Both the position numbers and the translations under genes were made by a program. A stretch of DNA of 36,709 nt, taken from positions 1 through 36,709 of the forward strand of contig JACPAX010000084.1 of the NCBI GenBank assembly GCA_016180585.1, given 5' to 3'. The DNA is from Candidatus Omnitrophota bacterium (lineage in GTDB: Bacteria > Omnitrophota > Gorgyraeia > 2-02-FULL-51-18). Shown piece by piece: positions 1 through 9,339 of this stretch; the first letter of the stretch is position 1; each line of letters opens with the position of its first letter. Below the pieces are notes generated by a model. The model was not told the origin of the DNA. It saw nothing but the letters and a program-made list of their open reading frames with translations, and made no database searches.

Positions 1-1312
1 CACTACTGTCCCAACGTTTAACGGTTGATATTGCGTAACCCTATGATATATCAATGATAACGATAAAAAATAAATTAATCGATTTGAATCAACTCGCGTG
101 TTATTTTGGCGCTCCTACCCTAGGAGCCGCCAATGAACTCAGGCAAAACCGTTTTTTCTCAGGTCATGGAATTCCTGCCCGTTTACGAATTTCAAAAATG
201 CGTCGAGCGCTACGACGGCGAATACAAAGTCAAAAGTTTTTCCTGCATGGATCAATTTCTGTGCATGGCCTTCGCGCAACTGACGTATCGCGAGAGTCTG
301 CGCGACATCGAATCGTGTCTGCGATCGATGCACTCCCGACTTTAGCATATGGGAATTCGCTCCCAAGTATCCCGCAACACGCTTTCAAACGCGAACTCTC
401 AAAGAGATTGGCGTATCTGGGCCGACTTCGCGCAAGTTCTGATTCACAAAGCAAGACGTTTATATCTGGACGAACCCTTCGGAGTCGAACTCAAAGAGAC
501 TGTCTATGCCCTGGATGCGACCGTGATCGATCTTTGTCTTTCGCTTTTTCCCTGGGCCAGATTCCGCAAACACAAGGCTGCGGTGAAGCTTCACACGCTT
601 TTGGATCTTCGCGGTTCCATTCCCTCTTTCATCGAAATTACCGAGGGAAAAGTGCACGACGTGAACATCCTCGATCTTTTGATTCTCGAACCCGGGTCCT
701 TCTGCGTCATGGACCGAGGATATCTGGATTTCCAGAGGCTTCATACGTTGCGCCTTCAAGGAGCCTTCTTTGTCGTGCGAGCCAAATCCAATTTAAACTA
801 TCGCCGCCTGTATTCAAGGCCGGTGAAAAAGAAAACGGGCTTGCGGTCCGACCAGACGATCGCTTTGAACGTTTATCAGTCATCAAAAGAATATCCGGAC
901 AATCTTCGTCTGGTGCGTTTCGTGGACAAAGACGGCAGAAGATATTCGTTTCTGACGAACAACTTCTCTCTCAAGGCAATCACCGTCGCCGATCTTTACA
1001 AAGAGCACTGGAAGGTAGAGCTTTTCTTCAAATGGATCAAACAGCACCTTCGCATCAAATCGTTCTTCGGGACCTCCGAGAACGCGGTAAAGACTCAAGT
1101 CTGGATCGCCATCTCCATTTACGTGCTTGTGGCGATTGTCAAGAAGGAACTGGGCTTAAAAAAATCGCTCTACGAAATTCTACAGATTTTGAGCGTGACG
1201 ATATTTGAGAAAGATCAGTTGTTTCAAGCACTTATGGAAACTGAGCAACAAAATCAGAACACGGAAAACAATAACCAACTGCTAATGTTCAACTTATGAT
1301 GGGACAGTAGTG
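1..1312 (+). mobile_element. IS4-type insertion sequence
   Basis: Perfect 13-bp terminal inverted repeats, CACTACTGTCCCA at 1-13 and TGGGACAGTAGTG at 1300-1312, bracket one transposase frame. The left end coincides with the first base of the window, so the target-site duplication cannot be checked. The right end lies 9 bp beyond the stop codon of hipT. The transposase inside carries a nonsense codon, so this copy is probably not autonomous, although its ends look intact and could be mobilised by an intact relative. Confidence 0.9.
133..1299 (+). pseudogene. IS4-family (DDE) transposase, interrupted by in-frame amber codon
   Basis: One reading frame runs from ATG 133 to TGA 1297-1299 except for a TAG at 343-345. 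The N-terminal part (residues about 1-70, starting MNSGKTVFSQVMEFLP) resembles the DUF4372 domain of IS4 transposases. The part from 349 onward contains the catalytic DDE core: Asp in YALDATVIDLCLS, Asp in VMDRGYLDF, and Glu in YKEHWKVELFFKWIKQ. The text around the stop reads SRL-stop-HMG where relatives have, as I recall, a Tyr, so a single TAC or TAT to TAG change explains it. Everything after the stop looks intact, which suggests a recent lesion. A restart at ATG 349 would give a protein without the N-terminal DNA-binding domain. Confidence 0.88.
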
Positions 1313-1321
1313 TATCGCTTG

Positions 1322-2173
1322 CTAAATTCCAAGACGTTGATATCTTGAGGCGAGAATTCCAGTAAATTGGCTCCGAAATTCAGCGGGAAGGCGGCTGGCC
1401 TTGATTAAATGGCTCATAAGCTCAATCTTGCCTACAAATTTTTCATATCGGACTCTTGGGGGAATTTCCAAGTAGTCCGCCAGGACATCAAAATCCTTTC
1501 TTGTCAGTTTGTCGTCTTTTCCATTGATGGTTAAAGCGGAATCTGCGCCCTTTGGAAGAGCCAGTTTCGAACATACCATGTCATAAGCGGGCGAAAGACG
1601 AGTCCCGCCATGATGCGAAATAGAATAGTTCTTGAAATGCGCGTCGCCATTCCCGATTAAAAAATTAAAAACTACGCGCTCAAAGAACAACTGGACATCG
1701 AGACCCGGAACAGACGAAACCTGTTTTAATTTAATCCCTATTTGTTCAACCGAACCGGAATATTTGTCCTTTTGTCCAAGAATTTGTGAAAAAGTTTCTT
1801 GATGAATCTTGGTTTGCCCGTCTCTATCAAAACGTTTGACGACATAAGCCAGGCTTCCATCCGTTAACGCAAGCAAGCAATGAGGCGGAACATTGATGCC
1901 GATACTTTCTGCGATATCCATGCAACAATTTTCATTTTCGGGTGTGTTCGAAAATGCTTGAGTTTGTGGTTTTAAAATATACCCGCCTTCTCCCGCCACC
2001 GCAATGAGTTCGGCATGGGCTTTATCGAGTTTGACGGATAACTTGGGTTGCACGCCGGAAATGGACATCTTACCGACCATTTCCTGCGCTTTGAGAGGAA
2101 TATCCCGGAGAGACAATCGAATGATAGGCGCTCGGCCCAGACCGAATACTTTTCTAAATAATTCCGCACTCAT
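1322..2173 (-). CDS. hipT: HipT-like serine/threonine kinase toxin of a HipBST system
   Basis: 283 residues matching the HipA C-terminal kinase core without the N-subdomain 1 found in classical HipA. The Gly-rich loop is SISGVQPK, with Ser37 and Ser39 in the SIS arrangement that in HipT of enteropathogenic E. coli is autophosphorylated and controls activity. The catalytic block is NFLIGNGDAHFKN and the metal-binding Asp is in SPAYDMV. The best studied HipT phosphorylates tryptophanyl-tRNA synthetase; the target here is inferred only. The ATG lies 10 bp after the hipS stop, so the two are translated together. It is shorter than the roughly 335 residues of the E. coli protein. The IS element begins 9 bp after the stop but the C-terminus looks natural. 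Confidence 0.88.
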   Translation of the reverse strand: MSAELFRKVFGLGRAPIIRLSLRDIPLKAQEMVGKMSISGVQPKLSVKLDKAHAELIAVAGEGGYILKPQTQAFSNTPENENCCMDIAESIGINVPPHCLLALTDGSLAYVVKRFDRDGQTKIHQETFSQILGQKDKYSGSVEQIGIKLKQVSSVPGLDVQLFFERVVFNFLIGNGDAHFKNYSISHHGGTRLSPAYDMVCSKLALPKGADSALTINGKDDKLTRKDFDVLADYLEIPPRVRYEKFVGKIELMSHLIKASRLPAEFRSQFTGILASRYQRLGI

Positions 2174-2183
2174 TTTTATTTTC

Positions 2184-2507
2184 TCAAGTTTTATGAACCG
2201 TCACAGCGCCTATGGTGTTTGAAGTTGTCGCCAACAATAGCCCAAACGCGTCTCGTGGGTCTATTTTCGCAGTCGCGCTTACAATATGGAGGTACCATCC
2301 TTCCGGAAGAAGACCCTCAAAAAAGGGAAACAGATCTTTTGATTCATAAGGCCCTTTTTGTAAAGGCAAAGACAGAGAAATAGCCTGCCCTTTTTCAAGA
2401 TAGCTCGCCTCGTACACAAATTTGTAGCCATTCTCGGTTTCGGATAAATGGCCGGCCAATAAACCGTTATATTTAACCAGGGCGTTCCGAAATTCGCTTT
2501 TTGTCAT
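2184..2507 (-). CDS. hipS: HipS-like small protein (HipA N-subdomain) of a HipBST system
   Basis: 107 residues starting MTKSEFRNALVKYNG and containing ISLSLPLQKGPY, FPFFEGLLPEGW and DAFGLLLATTSNTIGAVTV, all typical of the HipA_N subdomain-1 fold (in HipA, residues about 1-100). In three-part HipBST operons this piece is a separate protein that neutralises the HipT kinase, taking over the antitoxin role from HipB. The frame is open upstream to 2600, but the ATG at 2507 gives the family length. This start lies inside the end of hipB (35-bp overlap), which implies translational coupling. It is followed by hipT after 10 bp. Confidence 0.86.
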   Translation of the reverse strand: MTKSEFRNALVKYNGLLAGHLSETENGYKFVYEASYLEKGQAISLSLPLQKGPYESKDLFPFFEGLLPEGWYLHIVSATAKIDPRDAFGLLLATTSNTIGAVTVHKT

Positions 2508-2703
2508 GGTTGGGCGCAATATCCAAATGGTGTCCAAGAAATGCCAGTACCTTGTTGACTTTATCCAGACGAACGCTTGCCTTGCCCTGCTCAAGCTCAC
2601 GCATAAAACGAAGTCCGACGCCGGCTCTTTTTGAAAATTCTATTTGAGTCAGTCCGGCGTTCTTTCGGAGAAGTTTTATTTGTTGGCTTAACTCGCTTAC
2701 CAT
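2473..2703 (-). CDS. hipB: HipB-like XRE-family DNA-binding protein
   Basis: 76 residues with a helix-turn-helix of the XRE/Cro type over residues about 5-60 (SQQIKLLRKNAGLTQIEFSK, then AGVGLRFMRELEQGKASVRL). It is first in the hipB-hipS-hipT operon and is expected to bind the palindrome array upstream (2717-2834) to repress its own operon; in HipBST systems HipB serves as repressor and augments HipS. The ATG at 2703 is only 9 bp from a perfect TATAAT on the same strand, so the transcript is probably leaderless or nearly so. The stop codon lies inside hipS. Confidence 0.88.
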   Translation of the reverse strand: MVSELSQQIKLLRKNAGLTQIEFSKRAGVGLRFMRELEQGKASVRLDKVNKVLAFLGHHLDIAPNHDKKRISERPG

Positions 2704-2712
2704 AATGATAAT

Positions 2713-2740
2713 ATTATACTAGATAGGGTATAATTGCAAG
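2713..2740 (-). promoter_or_regulatory. hipBST promoter
   Basis: On the minus strand a perfect TATAAT (2713-2718) lies 9 bp before the hipB ATG. The -35 region is weak (CTTGCA at 2735-2740, spacing 16 bp). The first operator palindrome (2717-2730) overlaps the -10 box and fills the spacer, so a bound repressor would block RNA polymerase directly. Confidence 0.6.
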
Positions 2741-2834
2741 TTTAATAAATACTTATTGTACCCTAAAGGGTATATTTATTTATTAGATGCACCCGATAGG
2801 GGCTATATTTATATAATATATACCCTTTCGGGTA
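2717..2834. promoter_or_regulatory. Phased array of four HipB operator-like palindromes
   Basis: Four 14-bp sites share the plan TACCC-N4-GGGTA: 2717-2730 (left half degenerate, TACTA), 2759-2772 (perfect), 2790-2803 (degenerate, CACCC/GGGGC) and 2821-2834 (perfect). Start-to-start distances are 42, 31 and 31 bp, close to four, three and three turns of B-DNA, so all sites face the same side. The last three are followed by a conserved TATATTTAT-like tail, so they also read as tandem 31-bp direct repeats. The location right upstream of hipB and overlap with its -10 box suggest cooperative binding by HipB. Direct binding is inferred. Confidence 0.7.
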
Positions 2835-2969
2835 TATTTATGGATTACTGCCTACGCATACGGAACGCGCTCAGTCCGGCATACGGCATACAAAACGCCG
2901 GCCAAAACCGCTCCCTTCGGCTAAATCTCTGTAGCTTTTTCGTTTCCGGGCGTAAAATAGATTGGACCA

Positions 2970-3638
2970 ATGGAATACATCTCAACCCGTCAAATGCAAG
3001 GCATTGACCGCTGGGCCTCGGGAAAGCTGGGCATTCCCTCCCTTCTCCTGATGGAAAACGCGGGACTCGCGGTGGCGGCGGAGGTTCTGAAGTTCAAACC
3101 TCGAAAAGTCCTCCTTTTCTGCGGGAGCGGAAACAACGGCGGCGACGGATTTGTCGCGGCGCGACATCTGGCCGGCCGCGCGGTGGAGTGCGCGGTCGTC
3201 TATTTCCAAAGACCCGACAAGGCCGACCCCGAGCTCAATTTTGGAGTCCTTGAGAGGATGAGGATCCCGCTTCTCGTGTGGGGGCGGCTCACGAAGGCCC
3301 GCCGGCGGGCCCTCCTGCGGCGCGCGGACGCGGTGGTTGACGCGATTTTTGGAATCGGGATTTCGAGAGACGTCGCAGAGCCTTATAAAACCGCCATCGA
3401 AGAGATAAACCGATCGAAGAATCCCGTGGTGAGCGTCGACATCCCCTCGGGGATGAACGCGGATACCGGCGAGCCCATGGGCGCTTGCGTCCGCGCGACC
3501 CGCACCGTGACGCTGGCGCTTCCGAAGCTCGCTTTCAAACGCAAGGGCTCGCGCGCGCATACCGGCAAGGTGGTGGTCGCGAATATCTCTATCCCCCCGC
3601 GTCGGGACTCACGCCCCTCCGTATCCGGCGATTTCTGA
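2970..3638 (+). CDS. nnrE: NAD(P)H-hydrate epimerase (YjeF N-terminal domain)
   Basis: 222 residues. The glycine-rich motif GSGNNGGDG at residues 52-60, followed by FVAARHL, is the hallmark of the YjeF_N/AIBP fold, and SVDIPSGMNADTGEP is the second conserved block with the catalytic Asp. The enzyme epimerises damaged (R)-NAD(P)HX to the S form for the dehydratase. Many bacteria carry the dehydratase (YjeF_C/NnrD) fused to this domain; here the frame ends after the epimerase part, so a separate dehydratase is expected elsewhere. The ATG at 2970 gives the usual start (MEYISTRQM). The 3' end overlaps convergent recQ by 30 bp. Confidence 0.9.
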   Translation: MEYISTRQMQGIDRWASGKLGIPSLLLMENAGLAVAAEVLKFKPRKVLLFCGSGNNGGDGFVAARHLAGRAVECAVVYFQRPDKADPELNFGVLERMRIPLLVWGRLTKARRRALLRRADAVVDAIFGIGISRDVAEPYKTAIEEINRSKNPVVSVDIPSGMNADTGEPMGACVRATRTVTLALPKLAFKRKGSRAHTGKVVVANISIPPRRDSRPSVSGDF

Positions 3639-5435
3639 GAGAAAAATCCTGCCAAATTCCCGGAGCTTTTTGTCCCCGACGCCGCTGATCTGCCGGAACT
3701 GTCTCTCATCGGCGGGCAAGTCTCTGGCCATCTGGCGGAGCGAGACGTCGGAAAACACGATATAGGCCGGCACATTGCGTTCGTCGGCCAATTTCTTTCG
3801 CAAACGCCTCAGGCGTTCGAACAGCGCCTCCTCGCAGACCCGATCGCCGGGCCCGCGCATTTTCGGCTTCGCCTCCGCGGGAACGGCCGGCGGAGGCGGC
3901 GGTTCGACGCCCCGGCTCAAGAGCACGGGCGCGCGCGCTTTTAAAACGTCCCGGCCTGCCGGCGTCAATTCGAGAATGCTGAATTTCCCGGCGGTCTGGC
4001 TCACGAACCCCAGACGCATGAGCTCCCTTCCGATCGCGGCCCAACGCCGTCGGTCGCATTCTTTGCCGATCCCATATGTCGAGAGCTCTTCGTGTTTCCA
4101 GCGCCGTATTTTTTCCGTGTCCGCGCCGGTCAGGACCTCCGCGAGGTGGTTGAGTCCGACGCCAAACCCGCTTTTTTCGCGGACCCGGCAAACACAGGAG
4201 AGGAATTTCTGCGCCAAAACGGTGCCGTCGTAGGTCTCGCGCGGCGTGAGACAATTGTCGCAGGCGCCGCAGCCGGCCGCTCCGGGCTCCTCCCCGAAAT
4301 ACCGCAGGAGCTCCGCGCGGCGGCACGCGGCGCTCTCGGCGTAATGGACGACCTGCTGCAGCTGCGCCCGCGCGATTTGCCTCTCCCGCAGGTCGGGCTT
4401 CTCCTCGATGAAACGCGAGTATTTGACCGTGTCCCCCGCGCCGAAAAGAAGCACGCATTCCGCCGGGAGCCCGTCACGCCCCGCCCGCCCGGATTCCTGG
4501 TAATAACCTTCGATATTTTTGGGGAGATCGTAATGGATCACAAAGCGCACGTTCGGCTTGTGAATCCCCATGCCGAAAGCGATCGTCGCGCAAACGACGC
4601 GCACCTCATCGCGCAAAAACAAATCCTGATTCTTCCCGCGTTCGCCGGCGTCCAGCCCCGCATGGTAAGGCCTGGCCGGGATGCCGTCCCCGTTCAGCCG
4701 TCCGGCCAGATTCTCCGCCGTCCTGCGGCTCTGACAATAAACAATCCCGGCCTCCCCCGGCGTTTTTTTCACATGCGCCAGCACCTGCGCGTAGGCTTTG
4801 TGTTTGGCCGACACGCGATAAGTCAGATTGGGCCGGTTGAAGCTGGCGACATAAACGGAAGGGTTCTTTAAATGAAGCTGGCGCAGAATATCTTCGCGCA
4901 CGCGCGCGGTCGCGGTGGCCGTCAGCGCCAGCACCGGCGCGTCGGGCAGCGCCCGGCGCAGTTGGTCCAAACGCCGGTACTCCGGACGAAAATCATGCCC
5001 CCATTCGCTGATGCAGTGCGCCTCGTCCACCGCGATGAGCGACACCCGCCAGCGCCTCAAGTCCCCAAGAAACCCCTCGGACAAAATGCGCTCCGGGGCC
5101 GCGTACAGAAGACGGCACTCCCCCCGCTCCAATCTCCCGATCCTGCCGGCCGTCTCGGGCGCCCCCAGCGACGAATTCAAAAAAACCGCGGGGATCCCGA
5201 TCGACTCCATCGCGTCCACCTGGTCTTTCATCAGCGAGATCAGAGGCGACACGACGAGCGTCAACCCGGGCCGCACCAGCGCGGGCAGCTGATAGCAAAG
5301 CGATTTCCCTCCGCCCGTGGGCAACAGAGCGAAGACATCGCGTCCCGCCAGAGAATCCTCGATGATCTCCCGCTGCAAAGGACGAAACGAGTCAAATCCG
5401 AACGATTGCTTGAGAACGGCCGATAAATTCATCAT
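3609..5435 (-). CDS. recQ: ATP-dependent DNA helicase RecQ
   Basis: 608 residues with the full RecQ architecture: motif 0 FGFDSFRPLQREII, Walker A PTGGGKS (residues 39-45), DEAHCISEWGHDFRPEYR, motif III ALTATAT, motif VI YYQESGRAGRDG, a four-Cys zinc-binding region (CRR ... CGACDNC) in the RecQ-C-terminal domain, a winged helix (residues about 410-510) and a C-terminal HRDC domain (LFERLRRLRKKLADERNVPA onward). It unwinds DNA in recombination and fork repair. Two adjacent ATG codons (5435 and 5432) could serve as start. It ends convergently over nnrE by 30 bp. It appears to be a single gene, not in an operon. Confidence 0.96.
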   Translation of the reverse strand: MMNLSAVLKQSFGFDSFRPLQREIIEDSLAGRDVFALLPTGGGKSLCYQLPALVRPGLTLVVSPLISLMKDQVDAMESIGIPAVFLNSSLGAPETAGRIGRLERGECRLLYAAPERILSEGFLGDLRRWRVSLIAVDEAHCISEWGHDFRPEYRRLDQLRRALPDAPVLALTATATARVREDILRQLHLKNPSVYVASFNRPNLTYRVSAKHKAYAQVLAHVKKTPGEAGIVYCQSRRTAENLAGRLNGDGIPARPYHAGLDAGERGKNQDLFLRDEVRVVCATIAFGMGIHKPNVRFVIHYDLPKNIEGYYQESGRAGRDGLPAECVLLFGAGDTVKYSRFIEEKPDLRERQIARAQLQQVVHYAESAACRRAELLRYFGEEPGAAGCGACDNCLTPRETYDGTVLAQKFLSCVCRVREKSGFGVGLNHLAEVLTGADTEKIRRWKHEELSTYGIGKECDRRRWAAIGRELMRLGFVSQTAGKFSILELTPAGRDVLKARAPVLLSRGVEPPPPPAVPAEAKPKMRGPGDRVCEEALFERLRRLRKKLADERNVPAYIVFSDVSLRQMARDLPADERQFRQISGVGDKKLREFGRIFLSEIAGYGGA

Positions 5436-5766
5436 TATTCCGTATATGCTAACATACTTTTATTCCGAGCGGTCGTCGCCCTCACCCTACAGGACGACTG
5501 AGGACGCTGTTTTCGTTCAAAAAATATCAAGATTTTTCTATCGGTTAACATTTAAGACTCTAAAAGTAGTGGGTCAATTTGGGGGGTGACGCCGGAGGGG
5601 AGGCCTCCGCGGCGCGGAGTGAAGAATTACACGAGCACCGCGGAGTCCCGCAGGCGGCAGGACCCGCCAAATTGACCCAAGACCCAACCTCGTCCTGTTA
5701 GCGCCAGATTACAGTAGCTATTCCCGCGGGATAGTGGTAGCTTGTCTCTTCGAGAGAGGAGAAAAC
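5436..5766. other. Intergenic region between recQ and a small basic protein gene
   Basis: 331 bp with no convincing gene. It contains a 110-bp element bounded by a 13-bp inverted repeat (5570-5679) and, at 5716-5745, a self-complementary stretch (AGCTA ... TAGCT around ATTCCCGCGGGAT) just before a strong ribosome binding site. A further 9-bp inverted pair, ACAGGACGA (5489-5497) and TCGTCCTGT (5690-5698), flanks the element. The left side is the recQ promoter region; no clear -35/-10 pair stands out. Confidence 0.6.
5570..5679. repeat. 110-bp MITE-like element with 13-bp inverted ends
   Basis: TGGGTCAATTTGG at 5570-5582 is the exact reverse complement of CCAAATTGACCCA at 5667-5679. The interior is very GC-rich (about 5582-5667) and has no coding potential. 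The exact inverted ends around a small non-coding core suggest a non-autonomous mobile element or a large hairpin in RNA. Only one copy lies in this window, so mobility is inference. Confidence 0.6.
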
Positions 5767-5937
5767 ATGAGACAGAACTTCAGCCGCAACAAAAAAAAGC
5801 TTGAGGAAGCCAAAAGAAAGAAGCGGGAAGAAAAAAGGAACCGCCGCCTGGCCAAAAAAACGGAAGCGGTTTCTCCGGGGACGCCCCTTCAGGAGGATCC
5901 GATGGCCGCTCCTCCCCTTCCTCCCGCGGAGGCCTAA
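5767..5937 (+). CDS. Small lysine/arginine-rich protein of unknown function
   Basis: 56 residues. The first about 35 residues are almost entirely basic and polar (MRQNFSRNKKKLEEAKRKKR and on), likely one charged helix; the last 20 are acidic and proline/alanine-rich. I do not recognise a named family. The ATG at 5767 is chosen over the in-frame start at 5734 because AGAGAGGAG sits 5-13 bp before it, an excellent ribosome binding site. It ends 5 bp before the acyl-ACP desaturase gene, so the two are probably one operon. The charge pattern suggests a nucleic-acid or ribosome-associated protein, but that is only a guess. Confidence 0.7.
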   Translation: MRQNFSRNKKKLEEAKRKKREEKRNRRLAKKTEAVSPGTPLQEDPMAAPPLPPAEA

Positions 5938-5942
5938 ACCCC

Positions 5943-6938
5943 ATGGAACAAGGGCTGCTGCGCCGGGACGCGTTGATGGACATGGACGGATTTATCGAAA
6001 AACAGCTCCATTTCCTGAAGCCCGTGGAGACCTGCTGGCAGCCGAGCGACGTCCTACCGAACATGGCCGCCGAAGACTGGGACGAGACCGTCAAGCAACT
6101 CCGTCTCAGGGCCTCCGCGCTCTCCGATGAGCTTCTGGTGATTCTCGTCGGCAATCTCGTCACCGAAGAGGCGCTGCCCTCCTACCAGACGTGGCTCAAC
6201 CGTCCCGCCGGGTTCAAAGACGAGACGGGCGTAAGCCCCGCCCCCTGGGCCGTCTGGACGAGGTCCTGGACCGCCGAGGAGAACCGGCACGGGGAGGTCC
6301 TCAACAAATACCTGTACCTTTCGGGACGCGTGGACATGCGCTCGGTCGAGCTCACCACCCAATACCTCATCCGCAACGGTTTTGACCTGAAATCGGGAAA
6401 CGACCCCTACCAATCGATCGTTTACGTCGCCTTTCAGGAAAGGGCCACCAAGATTTCGCATGCCAATACGGGGAAACTCGCCGAAAGAGACGGCGACCAG
6501 ACCCTGGGAAAAATATGCGCGCTGATCGCCTCGGACGAGGCGCGCCATGAAGAGGCCTACAAACGCTTTTTTGGCTGCGTCGTCGAGGCGGACCCGTCCG
6601 CGGCCGTGATTGCGTTCGCGCGGATGATGAGGCAAAAGATCGCGATGCCCGCGCGGCTCATGTCCGACGGGACGGACAGAAATCTTTTTAATCAGTTCGC
6701 CGTGGTGGCGCAAAAAAGCGGGGTCTATACGACAAGGGATTACGCGGCCATTATCAAGCACTTGGTGGAGTTCTGGAACATCGCGGGGCTTCTGGGTCTC
6801 TCGAGCGAGGCGACGCAGTCCCAGGAATTTTTATGCGGCCTGGAGAAGCGCTACCTCGACAAAGCCGACCGCATCGAAGAGGCCGTTTTCAACCTTCCGA
6901 GGGAGCCCTTCCGCTGGATCTTCGACCGCTGCGCCTAG
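5943..6938 (+). CDS. Acyl-[acyl-carrier-protein] desaturase, soluble diiron type
   Basis: 331 residues of the plant stearoyl-ACP desaturase/FAB2 family, a ferritin-like four-helix bundle. Iron ligands are seen in EENRHGEVLNKYL (ExxH) and DEARHEEAYKRFF (ExxH), with further conserved Glu in LVTEEALPSY. It would use O2 and reduced ferredoxin to place a double bond in ACP-bound fatty acids. A second, unrelated membrane desaturase is encoded at 9947-10867, so the organism has two aerobic routes to unsaturated fatty acids. It lies 5 bp after the small basic gene. The TAG stop (6936-6938) is partly formed by the first bases of the palindromic repeat that follows. Confidence 0.92.
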   Translation: MEQGLLRRDALMDMDGFIEKQLHFLKPVETCWQPSDVLPNMAAEDWDETVKQLRLRASALSDELLVILVGNLVTEEALPSYQTWLNRPAGFKDETGVSPAPWAVWTRSWTAEENRHGEVLNKYLYLSGRVDMRSVELTTQYLIRNGFDLKSGNDPYQSIVYVAFQERATKISHANTGKLAERDGDQTLGKICALIASDEARHEEAYKRFFGCVVEADPSAAVIAFARMMRQKIAMPARLMSDGTDRNLFNQFAVVAQKSGVYTTRDYAAIIKHLVEFWNIAGLLGLSSEATQSQEFLCGLEKRYLDKADRIEEAVFNLPREPFRWIFDRCA

Positions 6939-7062
6939 CAGTTTGCCGAAAAAGCCTCATCTGCGGCGTTGCTCGGTCGCTCGCTTGTGCGGCGCTATTC
7001 CCATAGCGCCTCCGCGCTCGTTTCCTCGCGCCTTGCATCTGAGGCTTTTTCGGCAAACTGCT
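6937..7062. repeat. REP/MITE-like palindromic element, copy 1 (126 bp)
   Basis: A perfect 23-bp terminal inverted repeat (AGCAGTTTGCCGAAAAAGCC at the left, its complement at the right) surrounds a core rich in GCGAGG/GCGAGCG words. It lies between two convergent genes, and both the desaturase and ftsB-like stop codons (TAG) are partly made of its terminal bases. The A-tract and T-tract next to the stems could act as a bidirectional terminator. Its core matches copy 2 (12041-12167) in inverted orientation, and copy 3 (27999-28090) lacks the middle. Confidence 0.88.
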
Positions 7063-7366
7063 AAAGAATCTCTTGGGCGTCCGGCGATGTTTCCTGGCCG
7101 GCGCGGACGACTTTGTAGACGGTCTCGTTTTCTTTCGCTTTGTTGAATTTGCGGCGGGCCACTTTTTCCAGATACACCGGGTCGTGTCGCAGGAGCCGGA
7201 TCTCGTTTTCAAGCTTCAGATTTTCCTCTTTCAACTTCCGTAGTTCGGCCTCGATCGCGCGGCTTCTGGCCTTGAGGCCCCCCACGCGCAGCACGCTGGG
7301 CACCAGCACCAGGGCCGCCAGGCCCGCGAGCAACCCGAACGCAAGGACCGCTCGGGGGTGCTTCAT
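7061..7366 (-). CDS. ftsB: FtsB/DivIC-family septum formation initiator
   Basis: 101 residues: a short basic N-terminus, one membrane helix (residues about 6-24, LAFGLLAGLAALVLVPSVLR), then a coiled coil (about 30-62, AIEAELRKLKEENLKLENEI) and the typical DPVYLEKVARRKFN block. These bitopic proteins join FtsL and FtsQ/DivIB in the divisome and link the Z-ring to septal wall synthesis. The ATG directly follows the TAG of eno, as in many Gram-negative bacteria where ftsB lies after eno, which supports the assignment. The C-terminus (about residues 85-101) runs into the palindromic repeat, which supplies part of the stop codon. Confidence 0.85.
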   Translation of the reverse strand: MKHPRAVLAFGLLAGLAALVLVPSVLRVGGLKARSRAIEAELRKLKEENLKLENEIRLLRHDPVYLEKVARRKFNKAKENETVYKVVRAGQETSPDAQEIL

Positions 7367-9261
<1,895 letters not shown>

Positions 9262-9336
9262 GTGTCATTGCGAGCGAAGCGAAGCAATCTCTGCGCAAAG
9301 ATTGCTTCGTCGCTGCGCTCCTCGCAAGGACATGAC
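9262..9336. repeat. REP-like palindrome of the CATTGCGAG type, copy 1
   Basis: 75 bp running from GTGTCATTGCGAGCGAAGCG to CTCGCAAGGACATGAC, with imperfect inverted ends and an internal hairpin (AGCAATCT ... AGATTGCT). Similar words occur in a second copy at 12457-12555. It fits exactly between the stop of trxA and the start of purN, leaving only a few bases, and probably removed the original purN ribosome binding site. Confidence 0.8.
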
Positions 9337-9339
9337 GAC

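Noticed and set aside
343-345. Possible use of TAG as a sense codon
   Set aside because: TAG is the natural stop of several intact genes here (eno, ftsB-like, nosZ, hipT, CBS), so recoding of TAG is not supported.
2756-3007. Open frame of 83 codons across the hipBST operator region
   Set aside because: It consists largely of translated operator repeats and ends inside nnrE; no ribosome binding site.
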